Shown here in pieces: positions 1 through 5,511 of a DNA stretch of 11,909 bases (position 1 is its first letter; each line of letters begins with the position of its first letter). The position numbers and the translations under genes were made by a program. The stretch is from Helicobacter sp. (GTDB lineage Bacteria; Campylobacterota; Campylobacteria; Campylobacterales; Helicobacteraceae). Where the stretch lies: assembly GCF_022511165.1 (NCBI RefSeq), contig NZ_JAFLSB010000045.1, positions 1 through 11,909 of the forward strand, in the 5' to 3' direction. The notes below the pieces were generated by a model. That model was not told the origin of the DNA. It saw nothing but the letters and a program-made list of their open reading frames with translations, and searched no databases.

Positions 1-471
1 TATCCAATTTTTAATTCTTTCATCGCTTTTGTCATCTTGATTTGCCTCATCAATCACTAAGCCAACAAATTTGCCACCCACTACTGCATCGCTATTATCA
101 AAAGTATAGCCATCTGTGCTTGTTTGCCCAATAACTTTGCCTTGTTTTGATACTTTTTGATAAATATGAGCAATGCCATTGCAGAAAGTATCGCTATAAA
201 TTTCTTGATCACCTAAACCTACAAGTGCGATTGTTTTTCCTGCAAATGCGCTTTCATTGATGCCGGAGAGAAAACTATCCCAATCATCTTGTAAATCACC
301 CGAGCCATAAGTGGGAGTAGCAAGGATAAGGTTGCTAAAAGCGCTTAAATCATCGGCTTTGCTTGAAGCCACATCAAAAACTTGCGCATTGCCAAGACTA
401 TCGGCAATCTTTTGGGCAATCTCTTGTGTTGTGCCGCCATCACTTCCATAAAATACACCAATTTTTTGCAT
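1..471 (-). CDS. fldA: Flavodoxin FldA, 3' end cut by window edge
   Basis: Small FMN-binding electron carrier of the cytoplasm. In Helicobacter it accepts electrons from pyruvate:flavodoxin oxidoreductase. I translated 157 codons from ATG at 471 down to base 1. The protein starts MQKIGVFYGSDGGTTQEIAQ, with the FMN phosphate-binding loop GSDGGTT at residues 9-15. The first isoalloxazine loop is TPTYGSGDLQ (52-61), the second is VGLGDQEIYSDTF (84-96), and a late GGKFVGLVIDEANQDD segment (132-147) is typical of long-chain flavodoxins. H. pylori FldA is 164 residues, so only about 7-10 residues are missing off the left edge. An AAGGAG ribosome site (complement of 476-481) supports the start. Residue 55 is Tyr, whereas the H. 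pylori protein has Ala there. Identity is near certain; the true C-terminus is not visible. Confidence 0.95.
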   Translation of the reverse strand, partial: MQKIGVFYGSDGGTTQEIAQKIADSLGNAQVFDVASSKADDLSAFSNLILATPTYGSGDLQDDWDSFLSGINESAFAGKTIALVGLGDQEIYSDTFCNGIAHIYQKVSKQGKVIGQTSTDGYTFDNSDAVVGGKFVGLVIDEANQDDKSDERIKNWI

Positions 472-722
472 AAACTGCTCCTTATTTTTTAAATTTAAAA
501 TCGAAATGTAGCCTATATCACAAAAGATAATAGAAAGTAAAATATTCTGTTAAAATTAAGAATAATCTTTATTTTAAATATATAATCTTTCTCATTTTGC
601 TCATATTTGACGATAGGGAAGTTAAGAGGTAGAATAAAATAATAGAGATTCTAAAAACAACTTAGAATCTGCCCTAAAGCCCGAGTATTTATAAAACAGC
701 CTTAGGCACAGATTCAAAAAAC
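472..722. promoter_or_regulatory. fldA upstream region and metQ downstream region
   Basis: This 251-base AT-rich stretch has no convincing gene on either strand. It must hold the fldA promoter (minus strand) near 500-600 and the 3' end of the met operon transcript. No -10 box stands out. At 561-573 the sequence AATAATCTTTATT is an imperfect inverted repeat resembling the Helicobacter Fur/NikR-type AATAAT-N-ATTATT pattern with one mismatch. It lies about 90 bases upstream of the fldA start. In DNA this AT-rich such a match can easily arise by chance, so I give it little weight. Confidence 0.4.
665..715 (-). terminator. Hairpin ending the met operon
   Basis: On the minus strand, just downstream of the distal metQ stop codon, arms GAATCTG and CAGATTC (671-665 with 715-709) pair over 7 bases. 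They continue past a small internal bulge into CCTAA/TTAGG, with a loop of roughly 20 bases. Reading on in the minus direction gives a T-containing run (TTGTTTTTAG). Position and structure fit an imperfect intrinsic terminator; the loop is large and the stem is interrupted. Confidence 0.5.
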
Positions 723-1550
723 TTAAAATGCGGGGACAATTTCACCCTTGTATTTTTCTTGGATAAAATCTTTTACCTTTTGAGACTGCAAGGCATTTTT
801 GAGCTTTTGGAGATTCTCATCATTTACTCTACTTTCTTGCACAACCAAAATATTCGCATAAGGAGATTGCGCACCCTCTAAAATTAACGCATCATTGCTG
901 CTTAGCCCTGCTTGAAGAGCGTAGTTTCCATTGATTACTGCTGCATCGACATCATCTAAAGTGCGTGGCAAAAGAGCTGCCTCTAGGGGCTTAATCTTTA
1001 GATTCTTAGGATTCTCCACTATATCAAGCTCTGTGGCGTTAAGATTGCTTGAATCTTTGAGCTTGATAAGATTCTCTGCCTCAAGTAAAAGCAAGGCTCT
1101 GCCACCATTGCTTGGATCATTGGGAATCCCAATCACCGCCCCCTCTCCTAATTCATCAATGCTCTTAAACTTATTTGAATACAATCCAATAGGCTCAACA
1201 TGGATAGTCGCAATAGGCTCAAGCTTATAGCCTTTATCAGCCTTAATTGAATCCAAAAATGGCTTATGCTGATGAAAATTCGCATCAAGTGAGCCATCTT
1301 CAAGCGCGCTATTTGGCGTTATATAATCTGTAAAAGACACAATTTGCAAATCAATGCCTTGCGCTTCTAAATCTGGTTTGATAAACTCCAAAATCTCCGC
1401 GTGAGGCACAGGCGTAGCACCTACTTTAAGCACCACCTTTTCTTGCTGTGGGGTATCAGTGCTTGAGCTTGTCGCCTCATTTTTTTCACCCTCATCGCCG
1501 CAGCCAAAAAACGCTAATCCTGCCAATAACAATATACCTAATTTTTTCAT
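723..1550 (-). CDS. metQ: MetQ-family methionine-binding lipoprotein, distal copy
   Basis: Substrate-binding component of a methionine ABC importer, lipid-anchored on the periplasmic face of the inner membrane. It is 275 residues. The signal peptide ends in AFFGC with the lipidated Cys at 17, followed by a Ser/Thr/Glu-rich linker (18-38) and a NlpA/MetQ domain from about 40 to the end. Family landmarks are FTDYITPN (73-80), DANFHQHKP (89-97), IPNDPSNGGRALLLL (142-156), LDIVENPKNLKI (175-186), AVINGNY (204-210) and SPYANILV (229-236). By comparison with E. coli MetQ, the ligand-contacting Arg (151) and Asn residues (207, 233) are present. The pocket motif DANAFQHK of E. coli reads DANFHQHK here, so ligand preference may differ. 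The gene starts 2 bases after the stop of the proximal copy, with an AGGAG site inside that gene's end. It is last in metN-metI-metQ-metQ. Confidence 0.93.
   Translation of the reverse strand: MKKLGILLLAGLAFFGCGDEGEKNEATSSSTDTPQQEKVVLKVGATPVPHAEILEFIKPDLEAQGIDLQIVSFTDYITPNSALEDGSLDANFHQHKPFLDSIKADKGYKLEPIATIHVEPIGLYSNKFKSIDELGEGAVIGIPNDPSNGGRALLLLEAENLIKLKDSSNLNATELDIVENPKNLKIKPLEAALLPRTLDDVDAAVINGNYALQAGLSSNDALILEGAQSPYANILVVQESRVNDENLQKLKNALQSQKVKDFIQEKYKGEIVPAF
1005..1049. repeat. 45-base block identical to 1841-1885 in the paralogous metQ
   Basis: The stretch from CTTAGGATTCTCC to AAGATTGCT is identical base for base in the two metQ genes (1005-1049 and 1841-1885). It encodes SNLNATELDIVENPK in both. 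The surrounding sequence has clearly diverged. A second shared block of about 19 bases (GCTGCCTCTAGGGGCTTAA) lies just before each copy. This is the footprint of tandem duplication, possibly kept alike by gene conversion. Confidence 0.85.
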
Positions 1551-1552
1551 TT

Positions 1553-2395
1553 TTACTCCTTTGTCGCTGGGATAATTTCACCCTTGTATTTTGAGAGGAT
1601 AAAATCTCTTGTCTCCTCGCTTAAAAGCGCGTCCTTAAGCGCACCTATGCGCTCATCGTTTTGATTATCTTCACGCGCGACAAGCACATTTACATACGCG
1701 CTCTTGTCATTCTCGTGAAAAAGCGCATCTTTAATGCTCATTTTTGCCTGCAAGGCATAGTTTGCATTAATCACTGCGCCATCAACACTATCAAGCACCA
1801 TAGGCAAAGATGCTGCCTCTAGGGGCTTAAAGATAATACCCTTAGGATTCTCCACTATATCAAGCTCTGTGGCGTTAAGATTGCTCGGGTCTTTAAGTTT
1901 TATCACGCCATTATCGTGCAACAAAATAAAAGCCCTTGCCATATTTGAACTATCACCGGGAATAGCGATATTTGCGCCCTCTCCTAGCTCATCAATGCTC
2001 TTAAACTTATGTGAATAAAATCCAAGTGGCACAACATAAATAGGGGCTAATGCCACGAGCTTATAGCCCTTTTGCTCATTCATATTATCCATAAAGGGCT
2101 TATGCTGATACATATTCGCATCGCTGCTTCCCTCTGCCAAAGATACATCAGGCACAACATAGTCTGTGAAAGTCTGAATCTGCATATCTATACCCTTTTC
2201 TAACATCTGTGGCTTGACAAATTCTAGAATCTCCGCCGCAGGCACAGGTGTAGCGCCCACCTTGAGCGTTTTCATCTCTGTTTGTGATTGCTCATTTGAA
2301 GTAGCCTCCGCTGCAGCTTTATCGCCATTTTCACCACAAGCTACAAAACCCAAAACCAAGCTCAAAAAAAGAGCTAATTTCAATATCTTTCTCAT
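1553..2395 (-). CDS. metQ: MetQ-family methionine-binding lipoprotein, proximal copy
   Basis: Second substrate-binding lipoprotein of the same importer, 280 residues. The signal peptide ends GFVAC (lipidated Cys 20), followed by an Ala/Glu/Ser-rich linker and a MetQ domain from about 43. Landmarks: FTDYVVPD (76-83), SDANMYQHKP (91-100), IPGDSSNMARAFILL (145-159), LDIVENPKG (179-187), AVINANY (207-213) and AYVNVLVARED (233-243). The ligand-contacting Arg (154) and Asn residues (210, 236) are retained. The pocket motif is DANMYQHK and the usual NDP(S/T)N turn is GDSSN, so the pocket differs from both the distal copy and the E. coli protein. An AAAGGAG site precedes the ATG at 2395, and the gene begins 21 bases after metI. 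Whether it binds L-Met, D-Met, a Met peptide or something else cannot be read from sequence. Confidence 0.93.
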   Translation of the reverse strand: MRKILKLALFLSLVLGFVACGENGDKAAAEATSNEQSQTEMKTLKVGATPVPAAEILEFVKPQMLEKGIDMQIQTFTDYVVPDVSLAEGSSDANMYQHKPFMDNMNEQKGYKLVALAPIYVVPLGFYSHKFKSIDELGEGANIAIPGDSSNMARAFILLHDNGVIKLKDPSNLNATELDIVENPKGIIFKPLEAASLPMVLDSVDGAVINANYALQAKMSIKDALFHENDKSAYVNVLVAREDNQNDERIGALKDALLSEETRDFILSKYKGEIIPATKE

Positions 2396-2416
2396 TTTTC
2401 TCCTTTTATGTTAGAT

Positions 2417-3127
2417 TTAACGATGTGCGCGTAGAGATTTTACAACAAAATCACCAAGGCTTTGAATACCTTGCACTAAAATAATGATACAAATTACGGC
2501 ATAAGTAAGCACATCGGGTTTAAAAGATTGAAAACCTATGCGATAAGCCAAATCTCCTAATCCCCCAGCTCCAACAACCCCAGCCATAGCGGAGAATCCC
2601 ACCAAGCTCACTGATGTAATAGTAATAGCATTTGCAAGTGCAGGCAAACTCTCACCAATCATCATCGAAATCACACGCATTCTGCTTGCACCCATACTCA
2701 TCGTAGCTTCGATTAAGCCTTTATCCACCTCATCAAACGCCCCTTCAAAAAGTCTTGCGATAAAGGGCGTAGCTGCAATTACAAGTGGGATAATTGCAGC
2801 CGTGCTTCCAATGCTTGTGCCAATAAGCATTTTAGAGAGAGGCAAAAGCAAAAAAATCAGCACAATAAAAGGAAAAGAGCGCACAATATTTACAACCCCG
2901 CCTAAGATTCTATACAAAAGAGGATTTGCCATAATGCCAGAGGGTTTAATCACGCTTAAAAACACGCCTAAAGGTAGTCCAAATACACAGGCAAATAGCA
3001 CCGAAAAACTTACCATATAAATGGTTTCACATACGCTTTTTGCGAGAGAAAAAGCTATAGGGTCGCTAAAAATATCACGCAAAAAAAGCAAAAACTGCCG
3101 CTCAAACAAATCTAAAATCTCAAGCAT
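2417..3127 (-). CDS. metI: Methionine ABC transporter permease MetI
   Basis: Inner-membrane permease that forms a homodimer with two MetN subunits. It is 236 residues, against about 217 in E. coli. It has five or so hydrophobic helices beginning near residue 30 (SVCETIYMVSFSVLFACVFG). A BPD-transport EAA loop sits around 140-155 (EATMSMGAS followed by RMRVISMMIGE) and couples to the ATPase. Further family signatures are the RSFPFIVLIFLLLP segment (83-96) and the Gly/Ala-rich GFSAMAGVVGAGGLGDLAYRIGFQ run near the C-terminus, typical of MetI. The ATG at 3127 overlaps the metN stop by 8 bases, so translation is probably coupled. The N-terminal 15-20 residues (MLEILDLFERQFLLFL) are longer than in E. 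coli. Confidence 0.96.
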   Translation of the reverse strand: MLEILDLFERQFLLFLRDIFSDPIAFSLAKSVCETIYMVSFSVLFACVFGLPLGVFLSVIKPSGIMANPLLYRILGGVVNIVRSFPFIVLIFLLLPLSKMLIGTSIGSTAAIIPLVIAATPFIARLFEGAFDEVDKGLIEATMSMGASRMRVISMMIGESLPALANAITITSVSLVGFSAMAGVVGAGGLGDLAYRIGFQSFKPDVLTYAVICIIILVQGIQSLGDFVVKSLRAHR

Positions 3128-4145
3128 TGCTCACCCTTTGCTTTTGGCTTAAACTAGCTTCAATCACGCTCACGCCCTGCGCTTTAAGCCAAGCAAGCGC
3201 CTCATCTCTTTTTTCATCTGTGGCAACAATCCTAAGCACCAAATGCCCAACCTTTCCCGTGGCAAGCTCATCAATATGTCCGCTCAAAATATTTACATCA
3301 ATGTCAAAGTTTCGTATCATTTGGCTAATAAGCGGAGAATGCGCGTAAGAACCCGTAAAAATTACGCGATACACATTGTGTAAGTTTTCCAAATGCGAGA
3401 TGATATGCGATTCATCTTGAGGTAAAAATGAGATGAGTTCGCGTGTGATATGATGCTTTGGTGTTGCAAAAACTTCACTCACATTCCCGCGTTCGACAAT
3501 CTCGCCATCGCTTATCACACACATTTTATTGCAAATGGCACGCACAACCTCGATTTGATGTGTGATAAGCACCACGCTTAAGCCTAATTTTTGCTGAATC
3601 TCGCGCAAAAGCGCAAGAATGGATTGTGTTGTTTTGGTATCAAGGGCTGAAGTTGCTTCATCACATAAAAGCACTTTAGGGTGATTTGCTAAAGCCCTTG
3701 CAATAGCTACTCTCTGCTTTTGCCCCCCACTTAATTGACTTGGGTAAAATGATGCCCGCTCACTTAAACCGACAAGCTCTAAAAGCTCATCTACGCGCGT
3801 TTTAATCGCCTTTTTATCCCATTTTGCAATTTGCAAGGCAAAAGCGACATTATCAAATACATTTTTTGCACTTAAAAGATTAAAATGCTGAAAAATCATA
3901 CCAATTTTTTGCCGCTGTGCTTGAAGCTGCTTTTGATTAAGAGAAAGCATATCCAAATTATCGATTCTAAGCTCACCGCCGCTTGGCTCTTCAAGGCGAT
4001 TGATAATGCGTATAAGTGTGCTTTTACCTGCACCAGAATACCCAATAATTCCCATAATATCGCCCTTTTCTACTTCCAAATCAATATTTTTAAGAGCAAC
4101 AAAACCATTTGGGTAAGTTTTTTGAATGCCTTTGAGGCTTATCAC
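3120..4145 (-). CDS. metN: Methionine ABC transporter ATPase MetN
   Basis: Cytoplasmic ATPase that powers methionine import. It is 341 residues, close to E. coli MetN (343). In order: Walker A GYSGAGKS (35-42), Q-loop FQHFNLL (85-91), signature LSGGQKQRVAIARAL (138-152), Walker B and D-loop VLLCDEATSALD (158-169), and H-loop Thr-His-Gln with His 196. The C-terminal NIL domain (about 255-332) is the regulatory domain that binds methionine and inhibits transport when the cytoplasmic pool is full. All ATPase motifs are intact. The start is GTG at 4145, placed 8 bases after an AAGGAG site (complement of 4154-4159). It is first in the operon, with a leader of roughly 70-85 bases behind two TATAAT boxes. 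Confidence 0.97.
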   Translation of the reverse strand: MISLKGIQKTYPNGFVALKNIDLEVEKGDIMGIIGYSGAGKSTLIRIINRLEEPSGGELRIDNLDMLSLNQKQLQAQRQKIGMIFQHFNLLSAKNVFDNVAFALQIAKWDKKAIKTRVDELLELVGLSERASFYPSQLSGGQKQRVAIARALANHPKVLLCDEATSALDTKTTQSILALLREIQQKLGLSVVLITHQIEVVRAICNKMCVISDGEIVERGNVSEVFATPKHHITRELISFLPQDESHIISHLENLHNVYRVIFTGSYAHSPLISQMIRNFDIDVNILSGHIDELATGKVGHLVLRIVATDEKRDEALAWLKAQGVSVIEASLSQKQRVSNA

Positions 4146-4220
4146 GTTTTATTCTCCTTGTAAAATTAAACTTCCTTAAAATCCCTTTGCAATTTTTTCT
4201 TTTTGAATCTTTGCTTTTTT

Positions 4221-4242
4221 ATTATAGAGAAGCGCAATTATA
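4221..4242 (-). promoter_or_regulatory. Two tandem TATAAT -10 boxes for metN
   Basis: On the minus strand two perfect TATAAT hexamers occur 16 bases apart, at 4242-4237 (in GTGATATAATTG) and 4226-4221 (in CTCTATAATAAA). Either would give a transcript start 70-85 bases before the GTG start of metN. No good -35 is visible, as is usual for Helicobacter housekeeping promoters. The region 4146-4378 carries no gene. Confidence 0.6.
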
Positions 4243-4304
4243 TCACAAAATTTTTAAAATACAATATGTAAATTCATATTTTTGCAATGTAAAAATAAAG
4301 AAAA

Positions 4305-4332
4305 GTGTAGGTAAAAACCTAGGTTTTTGCAC
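4305..4332. other. 16-base perfect palindrome with adjacent TAGGTAAA
   Basis: AAAAACCTAGGTTTTT at 4313-4328 is a perfect palindrome, and outer GTG/CAC (4305-4307, 4330-4332) extends the symmetry. TAGGTAAA occupies 4308-4315 and overlaps it. It could be a bidirectional terminator serving the HTH gene that ends at 4379: a 6-base stem with a CTAG loop ending in a T5 run. It could also be an operator about 70 bases upstream of the metN -10 boxes. Sequence alone does not decide. Confidence 0.5.
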
Positions 4333-4378
4333 TCCTTATTTTGTAAGAGTCTTTATGAGACTTTAAAAAGCTAATTTG

Positions 4379-4564
4379 TTATCTTTCCTTTGGTTTAAGG
4401 TTTTGTAGCTCTTTTATATGCTGCTCAAGCTCTGCAATAATCTCATCATATTTAAAACTTAGCAATACGCGTTTATATAGTTCTGGCTTATGCTTGCGCC
4501 AATTTCGCAGAGTTTTTGGCGTAACCTCAATAATACGCGCCATATCTTGCTGTGTATATTTCAT
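4379..4564 (-). CDS. Small helix-turn-helix protein, putative regulator
   Basis: A 61-residue, highly charged protein. Residues 4-25 (TQQDMARIIEVTPKTLRNWRK) read as a helix-turn-helix: a first helix QQDMARIIE, a turn at VTP, and a recognition helix KTLRNWRK. The C-terminal part (YDEIIAELEQHIKELQNLK) looks like an amphipathic helix suited to dimerisation. No other domain fits in this length. A GTG three bases upstream (4567) is in frame, but the AAGGG site (4570-4574) is only 2 bases from GTG and 5 from ATG, so I chose ATG at 4564. It is divergent from the lipoprotein gene, with inverted TAGGTAAA sites between them, which suggests autoregulation. I do not recognise a named family. It could also be a remnant of a mobile-element HTH protein. 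Confidence 0.7.
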   Translation of the reverse strand: MKYTQQDMARIIEVTPKTLRNWRKHKPELYKRVLLSFKYDEIIAELEQHIKELQNLKPKER

Positions 4565-4621
4565 CACATCCCTTAAAGTATTATGGGTTTAAATCTACAT
4601 AAAAATTTTTTTAAATCAAAT

Positions 4622-4669
4622 TAGGTAAATATTTTCTAATAAAAGACTATTTTAAGTATTTTTTACCTA
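4622..4669. promoter_or_regulatory. Inverted TAGGTAAA pair between divergent genes
   Basis: TAGGTAAA at 4622-4629 and its exact inverse TTTACCTA at 4662-4669 are separated by 32 bases, so the half-site centres are 40 bases apart, close to four helical turns. The right half-site overlaps TAGAAT (4668-4673), a plausible -10 for the plus-strand lipoprotein gene. The left half-site lies upstream of the HTH gene. This geometry fits an operator for a dimeric or looping regulator. That is inference from symmetry and position only. Confidence 0.45.
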
Positions 4670-4680
4670 GAATCGTAGCC

Positions 4681-4692
4681 CTCTATATAGAG
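4681..4692. promoter_or_regulatory. 12-base perfect palindrome CTCTATATAGAG
   Basis: CTCTATATAGAG is its own reverse complement and lies 25-36 bases before the lipoprotein start. Its core TATATA could also serve as a -10 box. It lies downstream of the alternative -10 TAGAAT at 4668-4673. It may be an operator, a promoter element or chance. Confidence 0.35.
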
Positions 4693-4716
4693 AAACTATA
4701 TTTTAAAGGAGTTCAA

Positions 4717-5166
4717 ATGACTGCAAAAAGAATGCGCTACGCTCAAAGATTTACGATAGCTTTGGGTTTTGGCTTAGTAATGGTAGGCTGTGGTCCAACC
4801 TTGCCCTATGCGCCAAAAGAGCTTGAAAAAGGAGCAAGAACCGTAACCGTAGCTAAGACCACCCCCTATAATTGCAAACTATTGGGTGAGGCAGAGGGCA
4901 AAGATAATGCAGAGGGTAAAATAAGCCCATCGTATGAACAAATCCGCGAAGGTGCGCTCAATGACTTGCGCAATACTGCTGCTGATGTTGCACACGGAAA
5001 AAGAGCAATGGTTTCCCCCACAAAAGAAAAAATGGTATGTAGCAAGGTTGGATTCTTTGGTGGAAGAAGCGGACGATTTGACTGCTCCCTCGAAACTATG
5101 GGTAAAAAGACTGCCATTGAAAACCTTAGGATTCACGCTCAAGTCTTTGATTGTGGAGAAAAATAA
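4717..5166 (+). CDS. Small lipoprotein, resembles DUF4156 family
   Basis: A 149-residue predicted lipoprotein. A basic N-terminus (KRMRYAQR) leads into a hydrophobic stretch and the lipobox VMVGC, with lipidated Cys 25 and Gly 26 following. The mature part has YNCKLLGEAEGK (51-62), a helix-like EGALNDLRNTAADVAHG (78-94), and three more cysteines at 108, 123 and 146. The pattern of a Cys-LGE segment followed by A-x-N-x-L-R-N-x-A-A resembles DUF4156 lipoproteins of proteobacteria. The family usually continues with an Ala-Asn run that is altered here (VAHGKRAMV). Four mature cysteines (53, 108, 123, 146) could form two disulfides. An AAGGAG site at 4706-4711, 5 bases before the ATG, supports the start. 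It has its own promoter region and a terminator hairpin at 5186-5208, so it is probably monocistronic. Function unknown. Confidence 0.88.
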   Translation: MTAKRMRYAQRFTIALGFGLVMVGCGPTLPYAPKELEKGARTVTVAKTTPYNCKLLGEAEGKDNAEGKISPSYEQIREGALNDLRNTAADVAHGKRAMVSPTKEKMVCSKVGFFGGRSGRFDCSLETMGKKTAIENLRIHAQVFDCGEK

Positions 5167-5185
5167 CCTTATAACTCTCACAAAG

Positions 5186-5208
5186 GTGCTTATGATAAAC
5201 ATAAGCAC
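5186..5208 (+). terminator. Hairpin after the lipoprotein gene
   Basis: A perfect 9-base stem GTGCTTATG/CATAAGCAC with a five-base loop ATAAA lies 20 bases past the stop codon. The stem extends by two weaker pairs outside. TTCCTTAATTTAATAAGG follows, itself a small CCTTA/TAAGG hairpin, rather than a clean T-run. This is the likely end of the 4717-5166 transcript, though the T-tract is weak. Confidence 0.6.
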
Positions 5209-5279
5209 TTCCTTAATTTAATAAGGATTCTTTTTGCTAAGATTCTAGATTCTTTTTTTATAAGAGGAAGAGGCTTAAA

Positions 5280-5414
5280 ATGTGCAAGTTTGGATTGAGT
5301 AGCTATGCACAAATGCGAAGTCGCACTCGGCGATATACACGCTTAGCAGTATATGCCTTGCTCCCCTTATATATCGCTCATAGGATTCCACTCACTTCCT
5401 ACAATGTTTTTTAG
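5280..5414 (+). CDS. Possible 44-residue protein, doubtful
   Basis: An ATG at 5280 follows AAGAGGAAGAGG with suitable spacing and opens 44 codons ending in TAG at 5412-5414. The peptide starts MCKFGLSSYAQMRSRTRRY, then has a short hydrophobic patch (LAVYALLPLYIA), and ends IPLTSYNVF. It is rich in Arg and Tyr and matches nothing I know. The same DNA forms strong stems, so the frame may be an accident of a structured RNA. I list it because the ribosome-site match is good and the composition differs from the flanks. Confidence 0.22.
   Translation: MCKFGLSSYAQMRSRTRRYTRLAVYALLPLYIAHRIPLTSYNVF
5314..5377. ncRNA. Candidate structured RNA island
   Basis: Within AT-rich intergenic DNA this stretch is more GC-rich and strongly self-complementary. 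TGCGAAGTCGCA (5314-5325) is a compact hairpin. GGC-g-ATATAC (5329-5338) pairs with GTATATGCC (5349-5357) around a 10-base loop. GCGATATA (5330-5337) can instead pair perfectly with TATATCGC (5370-5377), so the last two stems exclude each other. A TAAAAT box at 5276-5281 on the plus strand could start a transcript near 5290. I cannot match it to 6S, SRP RNA or tmRNA. On the minus strand it would lie in the rluB 3' region. Confidence 0.35.
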
Positions 5415-5448
5415 AGCTTTGCGCTTTTAGCGCATCATTTAGATTAAT

Positions 5449-5474
5449 CACAATTAAAGATATACTTTATTGTG
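5449..5474 (-). terminator. Hairpin downstream of rluB
   Basis: CACAATTAAAG (5449-5459) and CTTTATTGTG (5465-5474) pair over 10 bases with one bulged T and a five-base loop ATATA. It lies about 38 bases beyond the rluB stop on the minus strand and could end that transcript. No clear T-run follows in the minus direction (ATTAATCT), so a role in RNA stability is equally possible. Confidence 0.4.
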
Positions 5475-5511
5475 AGGAGATTCTAAAATTTTAAAAAATA
5501 AAATTGTAAGC

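Noticed and set aside
4305..4332. Methionine riboswitch (SAM box) upstream of metN
   Set aside because: The region lacks the conserved multi-helix SAM aptamer core and is too AT-rich. The palindrome alone fits an operator or terminator better.
4866..5221. Several 80-110 codon frames overlapping the lipoprotein gene on both strands
   Set aside because: None has a ribosome site or recognisable domain. The 4717-5166 frame has a lipobox, a strong ribosome site and a terminator.
5314..5377. tmRNA, SRP RNA, 6S RNA or a tRNA fragment
   Set aside because: No tRNA-like ends, no tag-peptide frame, no SRP GGAA-type loop and no recognisable 6S closing stem, so only an unnamed structured island is claimed.
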